Of a stretch of DNA of 35,765 nucleotides, positions 22,418 to 31,158 are shown in pieces. The notes beneath the pieces are model-generated. The model did no database searches. It saw only the letters and a program-made list of their open reading frames with translations, and was not told where the DNA came from. Numbering within the stretch: position 1 is the stretch's first letter; the number at the start of each line of letters is the position of its first letter. Origin of the DNA: Planctomycetaceae bacterium (GTDB lineage Bacteria > Planctomycetota > PLA2). A program made the translations under genes and the position numbers. Where the stretch lies: contig WYBS01000134.1 of NCBI GenBank assembly GCA_011525755.1, positions 1-35,765 on the forward strand. Reading direction: 5' to 3'.

Positions 22418-22954
22418 ATGCCGATCCGATACCCCCAGGAGGCCGGCCTCCGCGACGCCCGGCGCGTGACCATCCGCCCCTTCACCGAAGGCGACGTGGA
22501 CGCCGTCTACGACTTCTTCCGGCGCCTCCCCGAGGATTACGTCCGCTGCGCGTGGGACCGGATCGATCAGCGTGCGACGGTCGAGCGGTGGGCGGAGGAG
22601 CTCAACTACGAGAGGGCGCTCCCGCTCCTCGCGCTCGATGGCAAGCGCGTCGTCGCCGACGCCACGCTCCACTACCGCGACAACGGGCCGCTGCGCCGCG
22701 TGGGCCGGATCAAGTGGCTCATCGACCCCGCGTACCGGGGCGTCGGCCTCGGCACCGTCTTCGTCAACGACTTCATCACGAGCGCGCGCGAGAACGGACT
22801 CCGGCACCTCACCTGCATGCTCATCACGGAGCTCGAGGAGGACGCGATCGCGACCCTGAAGAGCATGGGCTTCGAGAGCTACACCATCCCCGGCTACGGG
22901 ACCGATCCCGACGGCACACCGCGCGACATGGTGAAGATGATCCTGAAGCTATGA
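22418..22954 (+). CDS. GNAT-family acetyltransferase
   Basis: A 178-residue GNAT protein. It opens RRVTIRPFTEGDVDAVYDFF, and the acetyl-CoA loop is DPAYRGVGLGTVFV. A late strand, LTCMLITELEEDAIATLKSMGFES, resembles the usual C-terminal region. The acceptor is unknown. Its last base triplet overlaps the start of the next, exported, protein (ATGA), an unexpected pairing of a cytoplasmic enzyme with an exported protein. The mRNA is probably leaderless. Confidence 0.85.
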   Translation: MPIRYPQEAGLRDARRVTIRPFTEGDVDAVYDFFRRLPEDYVRCAWDRIDQRATVERWAEELNYERALPLLALDGKRVVADATLHYRDNGPLRRVGRIKWLIDPAYRGVGLGTVFVNDFITSARENGLRHLTCMLITELEEDAIATLKSMGFESYTIPGYGTDPDGTPRDMVKMILKL

Positions 22955-24300
22955 GGGGGGGCGCGGGGGGGAGCGCCGCCGTCGCGCTCCTTCTCTGCGC
23001 CGCCGCGGCGCTCGCCCTCGAGCCCTGCGCGATCGAGGTCGTCGAGAAGGGATCGGGCTGGCCGGTCCCGCTCGTCGAGCTCAGGACGCTCCACAACGTG
23101 CGGTTCGTCACGGACAACGCGGGCCAAATCGCGTTCGACCTCCCGGAGCTGATGGGACGCGAGACGTGGTTCGAGGTGAAGGGCCACGGCTACGGCGTGC
23201 CGAAGGACGGGTTCGGGTTCGAGGGCGTCCGTCTCGTGCCGGAGCCCGGGAAGACGCTGCGCGTCGAGGTGGAGCGGAGGGTCGTCGCGCGGCGGATCGG
23301 GCGGATCACCGGCGCGGGGCTCCTCGCGGAGAGCGCGAAGCTCGGGCTCGCGGAGGACGCGCGGGAGACGGGCATCCTCGGCTGCGACAGCGTGCAGAAC
23401 GCCGTGCACCGCGGCCGCCTCTTCTGGATGTGGGGCGACACCGTGCTCCCGCGCTACCCGCTCGGCATCTTCCACGCGACCGGCGCGTGGAGCGCGGTGG
23501 ACGCGCTCGCGGCCCCCGGACCCCCCCTGCGTCTTCCTCTGGAGCCCTTCGCGGACAAGGAGGGCGCCCCGCGCGCGATCGCGCCGATCCCCGGCGACGG
23601 CGCCTCCTGGCTCACCGGCCTCGCGAGCCTCCCCGACGGGGCGGGCGAGCCGCGGCTCGTCGCGACCTATATGAAAGTACGGCCCGACTGGGACGTCCAC
23701 GAGCGAGGCCTCGCCGTCTGGAACGAGGAGAAGCTCGAGTTCGAGCGCTTGCGCGCGCTCTGGACGAAGGGCGCGGGGAAGGAGCCGAGGATGCCCGAGG
23801 GCCACGCGGTGCTCTTCGAGGGGAAGGTGCTCTTCGGCAACCCGTTCCCGACGCTCCGCTGCGCGGCGACGTTCGAGGCGTGGCAGGATCCCGCGGCATG
23901 GGAGGCGCTCGAGCCGCAGGCCGTTCTGCGCGCGGCCGACGCGAAGGCGGCCGTGAAGCCCCACAGCGGATCGATCGCGTGGAGCCCCTTCCGGAAGCGC
24001 TGGGTGGCCGTCTTCGTCCAGTCGTTCGGCAATCCGTCGGCCTTCGGCGAGGTCTGGTACGCGGAGGCCGACGCGCCGACGGGGCCCTGGGGCACGGCGG
24101 TGAAGGTGCTCTCGCACGACGACTACACGTTCTACAACCCGAAGATCCATGCCGGGTTCGCGCGGGGGCCGGCGCTCTTCTTCGAGGGCACGTACTCGAA
24201 GGAGTTCTCGGGCAACAAGCAGCCGACGCCGCGGTACGACTACAACCAGGTGCTCTACCGGCTGGACCTCGACGACCCGGCGCTCGCGCCGGCACGGTGA
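22951..24300 (+). CDS. exported beta-propeller-like protein (DUF4185-like)
   Basis: A 449-residue protein with a signal sequence (AAVALLLCAAAALALEP). An N-terminal beta domain follows, then a region with RGRLFWMWGDTVLP, DWDVHERGLAVWNEEK, HSGSIAWSPFRKRWVAVF and EVWYAEADAPTGPW. These repeated W/D-rich strands resemble DUF4185 and GH43-like five-bladed propellers. Such folds bind or cleave carbohydrates; no catalytic triad was assigned. The resemblance is from motif style only. The start is the ATG of an ATGA overlap. Confidence 0.65.
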   Translation: MRGGAGGSAAVALLLCAAAALALEPCAIEVVEKGSGWPVPLVELRTLHNVRFVTDNAGQIAFDLPELMGRETWFEVKGHGYGVPKDGFGFEGVRLVPEPGKTLRVEVERRVVARRIGRITGAGLLAESAKLGLAEDARETGILGCDSVQNAVHRGRLFWMWGDTVLPRYPLGIFHATGAWSAVDALAAPGPPLRLPLEPFADKEGAPRAIAPIPGDGASWLTGLASLPDGAGEPRLVATYMKVRPDWDVHERGLAVWNEEKLEFERLRALWTKGAGKEPRMPEGHAVLFEGKVLFGNPFPTLRCAATFEAWQDPAAWEALEPQAVLRAADAKAAVKPHSGSIAWSPFRKRWVAVFVQSFGNPSAFGEVWYAEADAPTGPWGTAVKVLSHDDYTFYNPKIHAGFARGPALFFEGTYSKEFSGNKQPTPRYDYNQVLYRLDLDDPALAPAR

Positions 24301-24339
24301 GAAGCCGGGGGGGCCCGGGGGCCGGCGCGAGGAAAAGGA

Positions 24340-24362
24340 CGGGGCCGCGCACGGCGGCCCCG
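24340..24362 (-). terminator. rho-independent terminator of the DUF11 lipoprotein gene
   Basis: A 9-bp perfect stem, CGGGGCCGC / GCGGCCCCG, with a 5-nt loop. On the minus strand it is followed by TCCTTTTCC. It lies 17 nt after the TAG of the lipoprotein gene. It may also act on the convergent propeller gene. Confidence 0.65.
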
Positions 24363-24378
24363 CCCCGATCCGGTCTCT

Positions 24379-25986
24379 CTACTTGTAGATGTTGGTCGCT
24401 TCGGTCTCCTCGACCGGGCGGCCCAGCTGATCGGACGTCATGGCGACCTTCAAGCGGGTATCGCCCGTGCCGACGGTCTTGACGTCGACCTTCCACGTGG
24501 CCTTCTCGCCCGGGGCGAGCGAAGCCAGCGGCTTGAAGGTGATCCTCTGGCCCGTCTCCTCCACCCTGGTCGTGCCGGTGGCGGACGCGTAAGCCATCGT
24601 GTCCTCGAGCATCACGGCGATCCGGATGTTCGTGCCCGGGGCGCTGCCCTGGTTCGTCGCCGTGATCACGTAGGTCGTCGACCCGCCGACCTCGACGGGG
24701 TCGGTGAGGTCCACCACCTCGAGCAGGATGGCCGGGATGCCGGTCACCTGCGTCTCCGACTGCACGGTGACCGCCTCGGCGCAGTACGCGGTCGCGGTCG
24801 CCGATGCGTGGACGAGGGCGGCCTCCGCGTAGGAGATCTTCGCGTTGAACGTCCTCACCGTGCCGGGCTGCATCGTCCCGAACTTCCAGCGGATCGTGTT
24901 GCCCTCCATGGTCGCTCCCCCGGAAGCCTCGAGGAACTTGGACCCCGTGGAGAACTGCGCGGTCACGACCACGTCGCGGGCTTCGCCGTCGCCGGTGTTC
25001 TTGACGAGGAGGTCGTAGGTGATCGGCTTGCCCATATAGGTCTGCTTCGTCCCCTGCCTCTCGAAGACGAGCACGGGGCGGGTCACGGTCGTCTCGACCT
25101 CGCCGGACTGCGCCGTGAGGTTCCCGTCGGCCTTTGCCGTCGCCACGCCCGTGAACCTGCCGGTCCTGTTGGCCTTCGCCTTCCACGTGAAGTTCTTCGA
25201 CTGGCCCGGCTCGAGCGAGGGCACCGAGAACCGGACGGTGTTCTTCCCCTCGAGCGTCTCGACGCCGGCCGGCAGCTTCTCCTCGACGACGACGTTGCGG
25301 GTCGTGCCGGAGCCGTTGTTGGAGACGGTCACGGTGTAGGTGATCGGATCGCAGACGAGGGTCGCCGCCGTCGCCGTCATCGAGATCGCGAGGCCCGGCT
25401 TCACGACCTGCGTCGTGCTGCAGAAGATCGACCGCCAGTCGACCTCGGCACAGTGGACGACCTGTCCCTCGCCGACCGCGCTGCCGGAGATCTTGATCTC
25501 CTTCGCCTCATGGGGGCGCAGGGCCCCGAGGTCCCAGCGGAGCTCCTCGCCGCCCGCCGTCCTGGGAACCGAGCTGCGCAGCGCGAAGTTGCCGCGCGGC
25601 TTGTCCACGACCACCACGTTCTCGAGGTTCATGTCCGAGATGTTCGTGACCCTCAGCACGTACTCGTAGGGGACGCCCACGCTCACCTCGCCGGGCGTGC
25701 CGCTCTCGAGGACGACCACGCTCGTGCGCTTGTCGCCCGTCGGGTAGGCCCGCTCGGTCCAGTAGAGCCCGTCGCTCGGACGGACCGTCGGCTCCACAGC
25801 CCTGGGCGCCGGCTGGGCCCTGGGCGCCGGCTCCGCCACCACCACGGGCTCCGCCGGCTGATCCGCGTCGGACTTGATGTGAAGGTCGACCCGCCGCTCG
25901 GACGGCGGCGTCTCCTTCCCTTCGGTCTTGCATCCGGCCAGAACGGCGAATGCGAGAGCCATCGTACCGAACAACCGTAACGTCAT
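24379..25986 (-). CDS. DUF11-repeat lipoprotein (OmcB-like)
   Basis: A 535-residue lipoprotein with signal TLRLFGTMALAFAVLAGC (Cys19). A Pro/Ala-rich region follows, then four immunoglobulin-like DUF11 repeats (about 85-185, 195-305, 305-412 and 412-535). Each is marked by phrases such as YVLRVTNISDMNLENVVV, YTVTVSNNGSGTTRNVVV, YDLLVKNTGDGEARDVVV and YVITATNQGSAPGTNIRI. This family includes the chlamydial envelope protein OmcB and is common in planctomycetes; the cysteines are fewer here. It probably lies at the cell surface or in the envelope. GGGAGGGG (25993-26000) is a strong ribosome-binding site and fixes the start. A structured inverted repeat lies upstream. Confidence 0.85.
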   Translation of the reverse strand: MTLRLFGTMALAFAVLAGCKTEGKETPPSERRVDLHIKSDADQPAEPVVVAEPAPRAQPAPRAVEPTVRPSDGLYWTERAYPTGDKRTSVVVLESGTPGEVSVGVPYEYVLRVTNISDMNLENVVVVDKPRGNFALRSSVPRTAGGEELRWDLGALRPHEAKEIKISGSAVGEGQVVHCAEVDWRSIFCSTTQVVKPGLAISMTATAATLVCDPITYTVTVSNNGSGTTRNVVVEEKLPAGVETLEGKNTVRFSVPSLEPGQSKNFTWKAKANRTGRFTGVATAKADGNLTAQSGEVETTVTRPVLVFERQGTKQTYMGKPITYDLLVKNTGDGEARDVVVTAQFSTGSKFLEASGGATMEGNTIRWKFGTMQPGTVRTFNAKISYAEAALVHASATATAYCAEAVTVQSETQVTGIPAILLEVVDLTDPVEVGGSTTYVITATNQGSAPGTNIRIAVMLEDTMAYASATGTTRVEETGQRITFKPLASLAPGEKATWKVDVKTVGTGDTRLKVAMTSDQLGRPVEETEATNIYK

Positions 25987-26054
25987 GTCGCACCCCTCCC
26001 TTTGAGTCGCAGGGACGGTGCCGCGCCGATGCGGCTGCGCGACGGGCGTGGGGG

Positions 26055-26103
26055 CCGTGACCTGCAACCCACTTTGTGTTGTGGTCTACTTGACAGGTCA
26101 CGG
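26055..26103 (-). repeat. 10-bp inverted repeat in the DUF11 gene leader
   Basis: CCGTGACCTG (26055-26064) and CAGGTCACGG (26094-26103) pair perfectly around 29 nt. An inner CCAC/GTGG pair can form, giving a two-layer hairpin. It lies 69-117 nt upstream of the DUF11 lipoprotein start and after the UGA-containing gene. It could be a cis-acting RNA element, an operator or a processing site. A TTGACA on the plus strand within it lacks a -10. Confidence 0.55.
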
Positions 26104-26226
26104 AGAGCGAAGCACGTGCCAAGTAGCGGCGTGCCGCGGTGCAACACGGCGGGGAAAGGCGCGCGGTCCCGTCCGCGCCGCGACCGGCGGCGACCGGCCG
26201 CGCGCGCCGGCGCCGCCGAAGCGGGA

Positions 26227-26562
26227 TCAGCCCTTCACGTGGAGCCCCGTCACCCGATAGGGGGAGGCGCGGAGCGCCGCGTTGAGGTCCGCCGCGGAGA
26301 TGCCGCGCCCCGATGCCGGCACGATGACGGCGAGGCTCGTGTCCGCATCGACCTCGATGCTCGCGACCATTCCCGAGCCGGAGAGGGTGCGCTCGACCTC
26401 GAGCGCGCAGGAGAGCCCTCAGAGTCCCGTCAGGCTCGCCTCGTACGCGACCGCCGCGGGGGGCGGCGGCATCGCGGGCATGGCGACCGGCCGCGAGGCG
26501 CAGGCGAACATGAGGAGGCACGGGACGAGCGCGAGGGCCAAGGCGGGATGACGATGCTCCAT
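26227..26562 (-). CDS. heavy-metal-associated (HMA) lipoprotein, probable selenoprotein
   Basis: A 111-residue frame on the minus strand, interrupted by one in-frame TGA (26421-26419, codon 48). It opens MEHRHPALALALVPCLLMFAC, a probable lipoprotein signal (Cys21), then a Pro/Ala spacer. The following domain fits the HMA/MerP fold: TGL-U-GLSC, then ALEVERTLSGSGMVASIEVD and ISAADLNAALRASPYRV. Codons after the TGA keep extreme G/C third positions and the domain continues without shift, so the TGA is read as selenocysteine (U48). The Cys52 aligns with the second Cys of GMxCxxC; U48 sits one residue before the first Cys place, which is Gly. A hairpin with an AGGU loop begins 12 nt after the TGA. 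A recent nonsense mutation is the alternative. Confidence 0.65.
26389..26406 (-). promoter_or_regulatory. bacterial SECIS-like hairpin after the in-frame UGA
   Basis: On the minus strand, GCGCTC-G-AGGT-C-GAGCGC forms a 6-bp stem with a further G-C pair closing an AGGU loop. The loop begins 20 nt after the UGA. From memory, the E. coli fdhF SECIS has AGGUCU in its loop, beginning about 18 nt after its UGA. The stem is perfect but sits in very GC-rich DNA, where chance stems are common. Confidence 0.5.
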
Positions 26563-26927
26563 GGTGTTCCTATCGACCGCCGAGCGATCCCAGCGGTGCC
26601 CTTTTTTCCCCGCCCGCGGCCCCGCGCAACGAACCTGTTGCGGGCTGGGCCGCGGGAGTTTGCGCGCTTGTGCCCTTTGCCCCGGTGGGGGAACCTCCTC
26701 CCCGCGGGCACGAGCGGCGATGCGGGAACCGATGTCCGGACGTCACGGTTGTGGCAAGCGTAAGGGAGGATTGCGATTCGGGGCGGATGCTAGTCGGGCC
26801 GCCTCGCGGGCGCAATGAGGAAGAATCCGCATCCGGAGGGCTGGGAGGGGCGCGCGGGCCATGCCCTGGGGCAGATCCCGGAACGTGCGGCGCGGCATTC
26901 GCTTCTCGGGGACGCGAGAGACCGGCC
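26563..26927. other. divergent intergenic region with long imperfect hairpin
   Basis: A gap of 365 bp separates the HMA lipoprotein (minus) and the cytochrome gene (plus). It contains a T run (26602-26607) and an extended inverted repeat. Frames here lack codon bias. No consensus promoter was seen for either gene. Confidence 0.4.
26613..26656. repeat. 10-bp inverted repeat with nested 6-bp stem
   Basis: CCCGCGGCCC (26613-26622) pairs with GGGCCGCGGG (26647-26656). Within it CGCAAC (26625-26630) pairs with GTTGCG (26637-26642). It may be a cruciform, an operator region or an RNA hairpin for the upstream gene. There is no T run on the 3' side of the hairpin. Confidence 0.55.
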
Positions 26928-28304
26928 GTGCGCACAAGAGCCTTGGGACTTCTCCTCCTCGCTTGCGTCGCGTTCCCGACATGCGCGACCGGGGGCGGCA
27001 CCCGCGGAGCCGAGGAGGCCCCGTCGGCAGCGCCGCGACCGCCCGTGCCCGCGCCGAAGGGGCCGGTCCTTCCCTTCCGGATGGGGACCCCGGACCTCGT
27101 CCTCCTCGTCACCGACTCGACGAACGGGGTGCTCGAGCCCTGCAACTGCGCGACCGGCATGATGGGAGGGCTCTCCCGGCGCAGCGGCCTCGTGCGCAGC
27201 TACCGGGCCGCCTACCCGGATCTCGTCCTCGTCGACACGGGCGACGCGTTCCGCGTGGGGCACCCGCGGGATCCGCGCAATGCCTTCATGCTGCGCGCGT
27301 ACCGGCAGATCGGCTACGACGCCGTCGTGCTCGCGGACCAGGAGTGGAGCGCCGCGCCGTCCGAGCTCAGGGAGCTCTTGACGAAGGGCCCGCCGGAGTT
27401 CCTCTCGACGACGGCGAACCTCGCGGAATCGCCGCTTCCCGTCGTGAGGATCGTGAAGCGCACGCGCGGCAAGATGAAGCTCGCGATCCTCTCCGACACG
27501 CCGCGCGCGTCGCCGCCCCTGCTGACGCCGGAGGTCGCGAAGCGCCTCGCCTTCGCCACGCGGAAGCGCCTCGCCGACGAGGTCGCGAAGCTGAAGCGGG
27601 AAGGCTGCATCGTGGTCGTCGCCTCGCACGGCTTCGACGCCGAGGCCGAGCAGCTCGCGCGCTCCACCGGCGCGCATCTCGTGATCCAGGGCCACTATCG
27701 CACCGGGGATGCCGTGCCGGAGCGGCTGCCCAACCCGCCGGTGCTGCGGGTGGGCGACATGGAGTACGTGACCGTCCTCGCGTGGAAGATGCGGGGCGGA
27801 GGCGTCGTCGACTTCGAGTTCCGGCGCGAGCTCGTCGACAAGCGCTGGCCCATGGACGACGCGCTCTGGAAGACCTACGAGGACTACACGCGGGTCGCCC
27901 TGAGCTATGCGGCGAAGGCGAAGGCGAGCGACGGGATGGTCTACACCTCGTCGGCCGCCTGCGGCGCCTGCCACGAACCGCAGCTCGCGGCCTATAAGGC
28001 GTCGGGCCACGCGCACGCCTACGAGACGCTGCTGCGCGTCGGCCGCGACGGCGACCCCGAGTGCCTCTCGTGCCACACGACGGGTTTCGAATCCACCTCG
28101 GGATTCGACTCGATCCGCACGACGCCGGAGCTCGCGAACGTCAACTGCCAGGACTGCCACGGGTTCTCGATGAGGGAGCATGACGCGGAGGGGTTCAAGG
28201 CGCCGAAGGTCGAGGCGGCGGCCTGCACGCGGTGCCACACGCCGACGGCGGATCCGCACTTCGACTTCGCCACGCGCCGGGCGAAGGCCGGCTGCAAGCG
28301 GTAG
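26928..28304 (+). CDS. exported nucleotidase-like / tetrahaem cytochrome c fusion
   Basis: A 458-residue protein from GTG 26928, chosen for the signal RTRALGLLLLAC (lipobox Cys13). Residues 60-330 resemble UshA-type metallophosphatases: TNGVLEPCNCATGMMGGLSRR, VDTGDAF and VVASHGFDAEAEQL. The usual D-x-H metal motif reads D-S-T, so catalysis may be lost. The C-terminal part has four CXXCH haem sites: Cys345 (CGACH), Cys379 (CLSCH), Cys407 (CQDCH) and Cys433 (CTRCH), as in cytochrome c554-like proteins. It should be periplasmic or cell-surface and carry electrons. The redox partner is unknown. Longer open reading upstream lacks any domain and is not used. Confidence 0.82.
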   Translation: MRTRALGLLLLACVAFPTCATGGGTRGAEEAPSAAPRPPVPAPKGPVLPFRMGTPDLVLLVTDSTNGVLEPCNCATGMMGGLSRRSGLVRSYRAAYPDLVLVDTGDAFRVGHPRDPRNAFMLRAYRQIGYDAVVLADQEWSAAPSELRELLTKGPPEFLSTTANLAESPLPVVRIVKRTRGKMKLAILSDTPRASPPLLTPEVAKRLAFATRKRLADEVAKLKREGCIVVVASHGFDAEAEQLARSTGAHLVIQGHYRTGDAVPERLPNPPVLRVGDMEYVTVLAWKMRGGGVVDFEFRRELVDKRWPMDDALWKTYEDYTRVALSYAAKAKASDGMVYTSSAACGACHEPQLAAYKASGHAHAYETLLRVGRDGDPECLSCHTTGFESTSGFDSIRTTPELANVNCQDCHGFSMREHDAEGFKAPKVEAAACTRCHTPTADPHFDFATRRAKAGCKR

Positions 28305-28343
28305 CGCGCCGAGGGGCGGAGGAGGGGGCCGGGGGGGCCGGAC

Positions 28344-28913
28344 CTACCACCGCCAGGCGAACCCGAGGAAGAACTGGTTGTTGTTGTAGCCGGGGTTCTC
28401 GGGCACGTTGCCGCCGCCGTTCGAGAGGTGGCGGAAGTGGTAGCCCCCGAAGATGCCCGTGTGCGTCCCGAGGATCGCCTCGAGCCCGAGGCCCCACTCG
28501 CCCGACACGTTCGTGGCGGTTCCGTCGAGAGGGAAGCTCGCGGAGGCGTGCATGATCCCCGCGAACGCGTCGAGGAACGGCCCCACCGGCACCTTCCCGA
28601 TGTGGAAGTCGATCGGGGGGTAGTAGCGCAGGCCGAGCTGGAACTCGCCCGCGTTCACGGAGCCGCTCTCGGGGCTGTAGTACCGGTACACGCCTGCAGC
28701 GAGCAGCGCGGTCCGGTCCCGCACGAAGCCCGCCATCCCCGCGCGAAGCCCGAGTTCGGGTGCTCCGGCCCCCTCCGAGGAGAAGAGGAAGTCGCCCGCG
28801 GGGAACCCGAAGCCCACGTCGCCCATCGCCTGCCACTCGCCGCGGCGGTGGATCCCGCCGTGGCAGCCGGCGACGATGAGAGAGAGGAGAGCCGCGAGGG
28901 GGCGCAACGGCAC
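28344..28913 (-). CDS. PagL-like lipid A 3-O-deacylase / acyloxyacyl hydrolase
   Basis: A 189-residue protein with a signal ending LSLIVAGC, a lipobox-like Cys17. The rest is amphipathic beta strands of an outer-membrane barrel. Catalytic His162 and Ser164 fall in YHFRHLSNGG, and ENPGYNNNQFFLGF matches the NPG-N region of PagL. It ends in Trp after FAWRW, as barrel proteins do. PagL removes an acyl chain from lipid A, modifying the envelope. A lipid anchor on such a barrel is unusual. TAGACT lies only 3 nt before the GTG, too close for a certain promoter. Confidence 0.78.
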   Translation of the reverse strand: MPLRPLAALLSLIVAGCHGGIHRRGEWQAMGDVGFGFPAGDFLFSSEGAGAPELGLRAGMAGFVRDRTALLAAGVYRYYSPESGSVNAGEFQLGLRYYPPIDFHIGKVPVGPFLDAFAGIMHASASFPLDGTATNVSGEWGLGLEAILGTHTGIFGGYHFRHLSNGGGNVPENPGYNNNQFFLGFAWRW

Positions 28914-29036
28914 GAAAGTCTAGTCGCGCCCCGAGCAAAACTCCGTGAGCCCGCTCGCGGCGGGACACGTGGCGTGCCCGCGAAGGGGCCCGCCCGAAGG
29001 ACCGCAGGGCCCCCCGAGGGAGTTACCGGCATGCGA

Positions 29037-29054
29037 CGGCTCGGCTTCGAGCCG
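29037..29054 (-). terminator. hairpin after the HNH gene
   Basis: CGGCTCG-GCTT-CGAGCCG makes a 7-bp stem with a 4-nt loop, 31 nt downstream of the last stop of the frameshifted HNH gene. No T run follows. Confidence 0.35.
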
Positions 29055-29084
29055 CAGACGCGAACGCTGTCACGCGAGCCGCGG

Positions 29085-31112
29085 TTACCGCCTGACCGCC
29101 TCCTCCTCCCTCGGGGCGCGCCGGAATCCGCGCAAGGTCGCCCTCGCCGCGGGCAGCGTCGGCCACGTCGGCCACGCGGCATCGTCGCTGAGGAGCCACT
29201 TGGTATCCGGGAGACGCTCGGCCACGAAGCCCGCGCCCTCCGTCGTCGGGATCCGCCGTGGCCTCCGGATCCACATCCGTGACGTCGTTGCCGGTCCGCT
29301 CCACGCAGGTGGCGGCCGTGCGGTCGCCCGCCCCGTTCACATCCGTGAGATCGTCACCCGGCTGCGTGGCCTTGGGTCGGGCCGCCCCGTTCACATCCGT
29401 GGAACGGTCACCCGGGTGCGCGCCGGCCGCCGGCCCGGGCCGTGTGCCGCCGCCCGACGCCGGCCCGCCCGCCGGAGCGTCGGCCGGAGCGGTGGCGCGA
29501 GCCCGCGCCGCCCCGGGAGCCCCCTCGCGATCCGCCCGGAAAACGTCGTCGTCGCCGAGCGTGACCCACGCCTCGCCCGTCGCGAGCCTCCACTCCAGCC
29601 GCTCGCCCGCGCGGCCCGAGACCTCGAGGTACCCGATGTGGATCCCGTGCAGGTGATGCACGGCGCAGATCCCGATCTCGTTCCACTCCTCGAGCGGGCC
29701 GCCGCGCGACCGGAACACCACGTGGTGGACGTGCACCGCCGCCCGCGAGCAGCCGGGCACCGAGCAGAGGCCCCCCTTCCGCATCAGCACCCTCCGGCGC
29801 TGCTCGGACCTCCACTTCCTGATCCAGTCCGGGTGGTGCGCCTTCCACACCTCCACGAAGTGGTCCGCGACCACCGCGAGCGCCTCGCCCGCGTCGATCT
29901 CGACCCCCCGTCCGCCCTCGACTTCGCCTGCGCCGCCGCGATCGCGTCGCGCACTGTCTGCGCGGCGTCGGACGGCGACCAGAGGTGCCGCGTCCCCTTC
30001 CTCCGGCCCGCCTGGTCCTCTTCCTCCTCCGCCTCCCGCTCGAGCTGCTGGCACGTCGTCGCCCGCGCCCGCGCGATCCACTCGTCCACGTCCGCCCACG
30101 TCGCCCTCCGCGCGACGATCACCGCCTTCGTGTACCCGATCCGGCCGGACGACAGCGCCTCACGCAGCGCGGGGAGCTCCTCCATCCGCCGCTCGAGCCA
30201 GATCCGCGTCCGGACGGCGCCCGCGCGCATCCCTAGCCGCTCCTCGCAGTACTCCTCGAAGCCGTAACGGAGCGTCTCGTGCCACCTCGAGCCGAGCATC
30301 CGCCGCGCGAGGATCCCGAGCGTCTCGTCGTAGCGCCGCCGCGCGGCCACGAGCCGCAATGCCCGCGCGTCGAGCGAGAGCGCATCCTCGCTTGGGATCT
30401 CCTCCTCGATCTTCCGGATCGTCGCGAGCGCCTCGTCGATCGCGGCGAGCTGGCGCGCGACGACCTTCGCCGCGTGCGGGGACATCGGCGGCGGCGGCGC
30501 GGCGGACCCCGGCCCCTCCCCGGCATGCTCCGCGAAGCTCGACAGGAACTCCTCGCAGATCGCCTCCGTGCACTGCCACCGCTTCGCCTCGGGGCCGAGG
30601 TCCTCTTTCGCGAGGGCAAGCGCCGCGTCGAGCCGGTCCTGCTGCTGCGGCGTCATCGGCAGGACGATCGCCTCCGCCTCGAACCGCTCCTCCGGCGACG
30701 CGCACCCCGCCGCCCGAGCCGCGCTCTCGATCTCGCGCACGGAGAGCCGCATCGCCGCCTCGGTCCACGCGCCCTCGCAGTCGCCGACCGCGAGCGGCAT
30801 CACCGCGAGCGCCTTCCGAGGCGACACCGCTCCCGCCGTCACCGCCCGCCGGAGGATCGGCCTCGTCTTCAGCTCCCGCGCGAGACGCACGCACGACGAC
30901 ACCGCCGCCGGCGACATGCCCAGACGCTCGCGGGCGTAGTCCGACTCCCGCGCGTACGAGAGCTCCGCGAGGAGCCCGCGGTCGTAGAGCGGCGCCACGG
31001 TCGCGCCCAGCGCGAGGTCCAGCGCGCCGAGGCTCCGCGCGACCGCCGACAGCGCAGCGTCGTGCCGGAACGCCTCCTCGAGCACGTCCGGGAGAGAACA
31101 GGCCGAGCACAT
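29085..31112 (-). pseudogene. HNH endonuclease, DUF222-like, with two compensating frameshifts
   Basis: From ATG 31112 the first frame gives about 400 residues. It includes two copies of a helical module, SDYARERLGMSPAAVSSCV and EEYCEERLGMRAGAVRTRI, each followed by a conserved helical stretch. At a run of six C (29904-29909, plus strand) the frame must shift. The next frame encodes the HNH domain: CSVPGCSRAAVHVHHVVF, then GGPLEEWNEIGICAVHHLHG. Near 29236-29238 it shifts back, giving FVAERLPDTKWLLSDD and a TAA at 29085. All three segments have biased third positions. HNH proteins of this type nick or cut DNA, often with mobile elements. Either the gene is decaying or there are two homopolymer errors. 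Confidence 0.7.
29272..29420 (-). repeat. short imperfect repeats in the HNH tail
   Basis: Three copies of a CACATCCGTG-containing unit start at 29272, 29338 and 29392, spaced 66 and 54 bp, both multiples of three. They encode repeated phrases such as DDLTDVNGA and RSTDVNGA in the C-terminal tail. They are probably a low-complexity linker, not a separate element. Confidence 0.6.
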
Positions 31113-31158
31113 GTACCTAACAAATACCGAACACGGGGGACAGGAACCGGCCCCGGCG

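Noticed and set aside
26090-26095. TTGACA as a -35 box on the plus strand
   Set aside because: No -10-like hexamer at 16-18 nt, and the next plus gene is over 800 bp away.
26670-26927. N-terminal extension of the cytochrome protein
   Set aside because: It precedes a clear lipoprotein signal and shows no domain or coding bias.
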